Origin: Betaproteobacteria bacterium
Lineage (GTDB): Bacteria; Pseudomonadota; Gammaproteobacteria; Burkholderiales; WYBJ01
DNA length: 64,000 bases
Reading direction: 5' to 3'
Assembly: GCA_009377585.1 (NCBI GenBank)
Contig: WHTS01000006.1
Location: 1-64,000, forward strand
This document shows positions 61,185-64,000 of the stretch, in pieces (the stretch's first letter is position 1; each line of letters starts with the position of its first letter). Position numbers and translations under genes: made by a program. The notes beneath the pieces were generated by a model. It was not told the origin of the DNA. It saw nothing but the letters and a program-made list of their open reading frames with translations, and did no database searches.

Positions 61185-62513
61185 ATGGACATTGCAATCC
61201 TGTTGGGCCTCATCGTGTTGAACGGCGTCTTCGCGATGTCCGAGATCGCCATCGTGACGGCGCGACGCGGCCGCTTGCAGTCGCTGGAAGTGCGCGGCGA
61301 CCTCGGCGCGGCTGCCGCCATCCGGCTGGGCGCCGAGCCGACCGAGTTCATGTCGACCGTGCAGATCGGCATCACCTCGATCGGCATCCTGAACGGCATC
61401 GTGGGCGATGCGGCGTTCTCGCCGCCGTTCGCGCTATGGCTGCAGGGCCTTGGTCTGGATCCCGCTACCAGCGCCCTTGTCGCCACTGCGCTGGTGGTCA
61501 TCCTCGTCACTTACCTGACGATCGTGATCGGCGAGCTGGTGCCCAAGCGCCTGGGGCAGATCCGCGCCGAAGACATCGCGCGCATGGTGGCGCGCCCGAT
61601 GGCAGGGATCGCGCTTGCCGCCAAGCCGTTCGTGTGGCTGCTGGCATGGTCGACGGACCTGTTGTTGAAGGTGATCGGCGTTTACGGCAAGCAGCCGTCC
61701 AGCGTGACCGAGGAGGAGATCCACGCCCTGCTCGAAGAGGGCTCGGACAGCGGCGTAATCGAAACCGAAGAGCACCAGATGGTGCGCAACGTCTTCCGCC
61801 TCGACGACCGCCAGATTGCATCGATGATGGTCCCGCGCAAGGAGATCGTGTACCTGGATCTCGAGCTTGCGCTGGAAGAGAACTTCAAGCGCATGGCGGA
61901 GGCCGTGCACACCCGCTTTCCCGTATGTCGCGGCGGCTTGCGCGATATCGTCGGGGTGATCAGCGCGAAGGAGCTGCTCACGCAGTTCTTGCGCCGCCAG
62001 ACGCCGGATCTGGCGCGCAACCTGGCGCCTGCGGTGTTCGTGCCGGAATCGCTCACCGGCATGGAGCTGCTGCAGAATTTCCGTTCCTCGTCCGCCCAGC
62101 TCGTCATCGTCATCGACGAGTACGGCGAGGTGCAGGGCATCGTGACGTTGCGCAACGTGATCGAGGCGATCACCGGAGAATTCCACGACCACGACGTCGA
62201 GGAAGCGTGGGCGGTGCCACGCGCGGATGGCTCCTGGCTGATCGATGGTCTCATGCCGGTGCCGGAGCTCAAGGACCGGCTGGACCTGGAGCGCGTGCCG
62301 GAAGAAGAGCGCGGCCGCTACAACACGCTGAGCGGCATGGTCATGCTGCTCCTGGGCCGGGTGCCGCGAACCGGCGATATCGTCGAATGGGAGTCGTGGC
62401 GCCTGGAGGTCGTGGACATGGACGGAAAGCGCGTCGACAAGGTGCTTGCTGCCCAACACGAGCGCGCGCTGCCGCGCGCCGGTAGCGCGACCAGCGGAAC
62501 CGATCTCGGCTAA
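61185..62513 (+). CDS. CNNM/HlyC-CorC-type transporter
   Basis: The 442-residue protein has an N-terminal CNNM transmembrane domain (ILLGLIVLNGVFAMSEIAIV, EFMSTVQIGITSIGILNGIV, VIGELVPKRLGQIRAEDIAR), a CBS pair (about 200-330; ASMMVPRKEIVYLDLEL, GVISAKELLTQFLRRQ, VIVIDEYGEVQGIVTLRNVI) and a C-terminal CorC_HlyC domain (DGLMPVPELKDRLDLE). Such proteins move Mg2+ or Co2+ and control divalent-metal homeostasis. The ATG at 61185 starts the first helix and lies after GGCGGAGA. Confidence 0.92.
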   Translation: MDIAILLGLIVLNGVFAMSEIAIVTARRGRLQSLEVRGDLGAAAAIRLGAEPTEFMSTVQIGITSIGILNGIVGDAAFSPPFALWLQGLGLDPATSALVATALVVILVTYLTIVIGELVPKRLGQIRAEDIARMVARPMAGIALAAKPFVWLLAWSTDLLLKVIGVYGKQPSSVTEEEIHALLEEGSDSGVIETEEHQMVRNVFRLDDRQIASMMVPRKEIVYLDLELALEENFKRMAEAVHTRFPVCRGGLRDIVGVISAKELLTQFLRRQTPDLARNLAPAVFVPESLTGMELLQNFRSSSAQLVIVIDEYGEVQGIVTLRNVIEAITGEFHDHDVEEAWAVPRADGSWLIDGLMPVPELKDRLDLERVPEEERGRYNTLSGMVMLLLGRVPRTGDIVEWESWRLEVVDMDGKRVDKVLAAQHERALPRAGSATSGTDLG

Positions 62514-62536
62514 CATCGAAGAAGAAGGGGGAGAGC

Positions 62537-62818
62537 GTGCGGGCCAAGGCGCGCACGCAGCCCGGCGGTCTGGTCGGTGAGCTGGTCGTCGCCGGTCAAG
62601 CGGAGATCGCGATCCAACAGCTGCCCGAGTTGCTGGCCGTGCCCGGGATCGACGTGGTGGGGCCGCTTCCGGACGAAGTGCAGAAGATCAATACCACGGC
62701 GGCGGGCGTCTTCGCCCGGTCGCAAGCCGGGGCGGCGGCTTCGCGCCTGATCGAATTTCTCGCCTCGCCGCCCGCGTGCGAAGTCTTCCGCGCCCGCGGG
62801 TTCGAGCCGGCGAGCTGA
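62537..62818 (+). pseudogene. ModA-like substrate-binding protein, C-terminal fragment
   Basis: The 93-residue frame matches the last third of molybdate-type/extracellular binding proteins: TQPGGLVGELVVAGQAEIAI, QQLPELLAVPGIDVVGPLPD, INTTAAGVFARSQAGAAASR and LIEFLASPPACEVFRARGFE. The N-terminal two lobes and signal peptide are missing. A GTG at 62537 follows GGGGGAGA, but the protein could not bind a ligand alone. Confidence 0.7.
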
Positions 62819-63072
62819 ATCGGGGCCACGCTCGTTTCGTTCAGGGCGATCACCCTGCTCGGGATGATCGAGCCAAACCTTCTTCAGTCTCGTAGCCCGT
62901 TGGAGACACGGCCCTCGCTCAGGCTCCGACCACGTTGGAAGAGAGTAGCCCACGACCGCGATTCGCGCATTTGGTACTATTCCGGGGCTTATCTTCCTCG
63001 ACCGAAATACGCACCGCCGGCGTACAGTCGGTACGCAATGCGCGTGCAGCAAAACACCTCGGGAGAACCGGT

Positions 63073-63855
63073 ATGACCACATGGCTGACTGAACTGAAAC
63101 GAGCGGGGCTTGTTCTTTTCGTGCTGCTTGCGGCCAGCGGCTGCGCCAACCTGCCCGGACCGGGCACCCGGCTCGATGCCGACGGGCTGCACAATGCGAT
63201 CGTGGCGGATCGCGCAGATTACGTACGGGCCGCGGTCGAGGCACGCTGGGTCGATGTCAATTCGAACATTCCGGCGCCGGTGTACATGGAAGGCACGCCG
63301 CTCGTCACCATCGCGGCACGCGCCGGTTCGGTGGAAGTGGTGCGCTATCTGATCGCGGCCGGAGCGGACCTCAATGCCATGACACCGGCCTATGAAACCG
63401 CCTTGATGCTCGCGACTTATTTTCCGACCGAGGGCGGCGAATTGGGCGGCCGGCAGGAACAGGTTGCGCACATGCTGGTCGAGGCGGGTGCCGCGGTCAA
63501 CAGTCATCCGTACGCCTACACCGCGCTCGCATACGCCGCCTTCCAGGGGCGGGACCAGCTGATCCAATATCTCATCAAGCACGGCGCGCGCGTGAACACC
63601 GGCTTCAATCCCGGCCAGGTGCACGTCAATACGCCGCTCATGATGGCCGCCATACAAGGACACACGAGCTCGGCGGTGTTGTTGCTGCGGGCCGGCGCCG
63701 ATGCGCGCGCGCGCCTGATCAACAGCGGCTACACGGCGGCCGAGCTGGCGGCGAAACACAACGGCCGCAGCCTGGTGCCGTTGCTCAAATGCGCCGAGGC
63801 GGCCGGCCCCGGGCCGGCTTTCGTGCAGCGCTGCGAACAGAGCGCGGCCCGCTAG
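63073..63855 (+). CDS. Ankyrin-repeat lipoprotein
   Basis: The 260-residue protein has a lipoprotein signal (VLFVLLAASGC) and four to five ankyrin repeats: DGLHNAIVADRADYVRAAVE, TPLVTIAARAGSVEVVRYLI, ALAYAAFQGRDQLIQYLIKH, TPLMMAAIQGHTSSAVLLLR and YTAAELAAKHNGRSLVPLLK. It probably binds another periplasmic or outer-membrane protein. GGGAG lies seven bases before the ATG at 63073. Confidence 0.9.
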   Translation: MTTWLTELKRAGLVLFVLLAASGCANLPGPGTRLDADGLHNAIVADRADYVRAAVEARWVDVNSNIPAPVYMEGTPLVTIAARAGSVEVVRYLIAAGADLNAMTPAYETALMLATYFPTEGGELGGRQEQVAHMLVEAGAAVNSHPYAYTALAYAAFQGRDQLIQYLIKHGARVNTGFNPGQVHVNTPLMMAAIQGHTSSAVLLLRAGADARARLINSGYTAAELAAKHNGRSLVPLLKCAEAAGPGPAFVQRCEQSAAR

Positions 63856-63906
63856 ATCGCGCGCCAGTCCGCAAGCGCGCAGGACCGGGCGAGAACGCAG
63901 CTCGGC

Positions 63907-64000
63907 ATGATCCGGGTCGGCGTGGGCGGCTGGACGTACGCACCTTGGCGCAGCAATTTCTATCCCGAGGGACTTACGCACAAACGCGAGCTCGAGTACG
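63907..64000 (+). CDS. DUF72 family protein, start only
   Basis: The frame opens MIRVGVGGWTYAPWRSNFYP and continues EGLTHKRELEY to the right edge. This is the conserved beginning of the DUF72 TIM-barrel family (RIGVGGWTYAPWRG.FYP.GL). Its function is unknown. The stop lies beyond the window. Confidence 0.8.
   Translation, partial: MIRVGVGGWTYAPWRSNFYPEGLTHKRELEY

Overview
The window looks like chromosomal DNA from a GC-rich Betaproteobacterium, most likely Burkholderiales. The reasons are the several periplasmic Bug/TctC-type solute receptors, a tripartite tricarboxylate permease, a MexEF-OprN-type RND operon under a TetR repressor, a DUF3563-like small protein, and the many CoA-transferase, MaoC, MmgE/PrpD and amidohydrolase genes typical of aromatic- and organic-acid-degrading members of that group. 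No rRNA, intact tRNA, CRISPR array or intact transposase was seen. No search was run, so family names rest on motifs and overall protein resemblance.

Layout. 1-600: start of a membrane protein, then the 3' end of a tRNA gene directly followed by the C-terminal remnant of a tyrosine integrase (an old insertion site). 658-6222: peroxiredoxin, a PhnD-like binding protein, a molybdate-binding Mop protein, a ModE-like regulator with two operator-like repeats, a scrap of a formate dehydrogenase gamma subunit, DUF2231 and a PQQ-type sugar dehydrogenase. 6363-25012: a catabolic zone (CMD protein, two amidohydrolases, Bug receptors, two CaiB-type CoA-transferases, MaoC proteins, SDR, VOC, MmgE/PrpD) with an MHYT-domain hybrid histidine kinase and a PepSY membrane pair. 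Several genes here are broken. 25026-29493: a five-gene overlapping operon (GT2 glycosyltransferase, GtrA flippase, YdjC/ChbG deacetylase, methyltransferase, GT-C-like membrane protein), best read as an undecaprenyl-phosphate-sugar envelope-modification system. 29599-33391: second methyltransferase, MFS transporter, LysR regulator, small DUF3563-like protein. 33418-39991: TetR repressor and divergent RND efflux operon with a clear promoter and operator. 40166-49831: double-hotdog dehydratase, patatin, ASCH protein, TonB receptor, a TctA-TctB fusion permease with its receptor, and a stand-alone receiver. 50020-54829: Ldh2-type dehydrogenase, NTF2-like protein, universal stress protein, DUF883 protein, and a hybrid kinase carrying in-frame tandem repeats. 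55086-64000: broken Trx-NhaA, DUF1445 protein plus 5-oxoprolinase genes pxpB-pxpC-pxpA, amidase, CNNM transporter, ModA fragment, ankyrin lipoprotein, and the start of a DUF72 gene.

How it fits together. Uptake (Bug and Tct receptors, TonB receptor), CoA activation (CaiB), hydration (MaoC), dehydrogenation (SDR, Ldh2) and hydrolysis (amidohydrolases, amidase, 5-oxoprolinase) form an organic-acid and amide scavenging repertoire. The most striking general feature is decay: at least ten genes or gene scraps are truncated, frameshifted or carry clean internal deletions (integrase, siderophore-type binding protein, FdsG, MmgE/PrpD, cupin, MaoC, CaiB, Bug, old yellow enzyme, NhaA, ModA), lying between apparently intact operons. 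The leading candidate for an unusual system is the 25-29.5 kb envelope-glycan operon.
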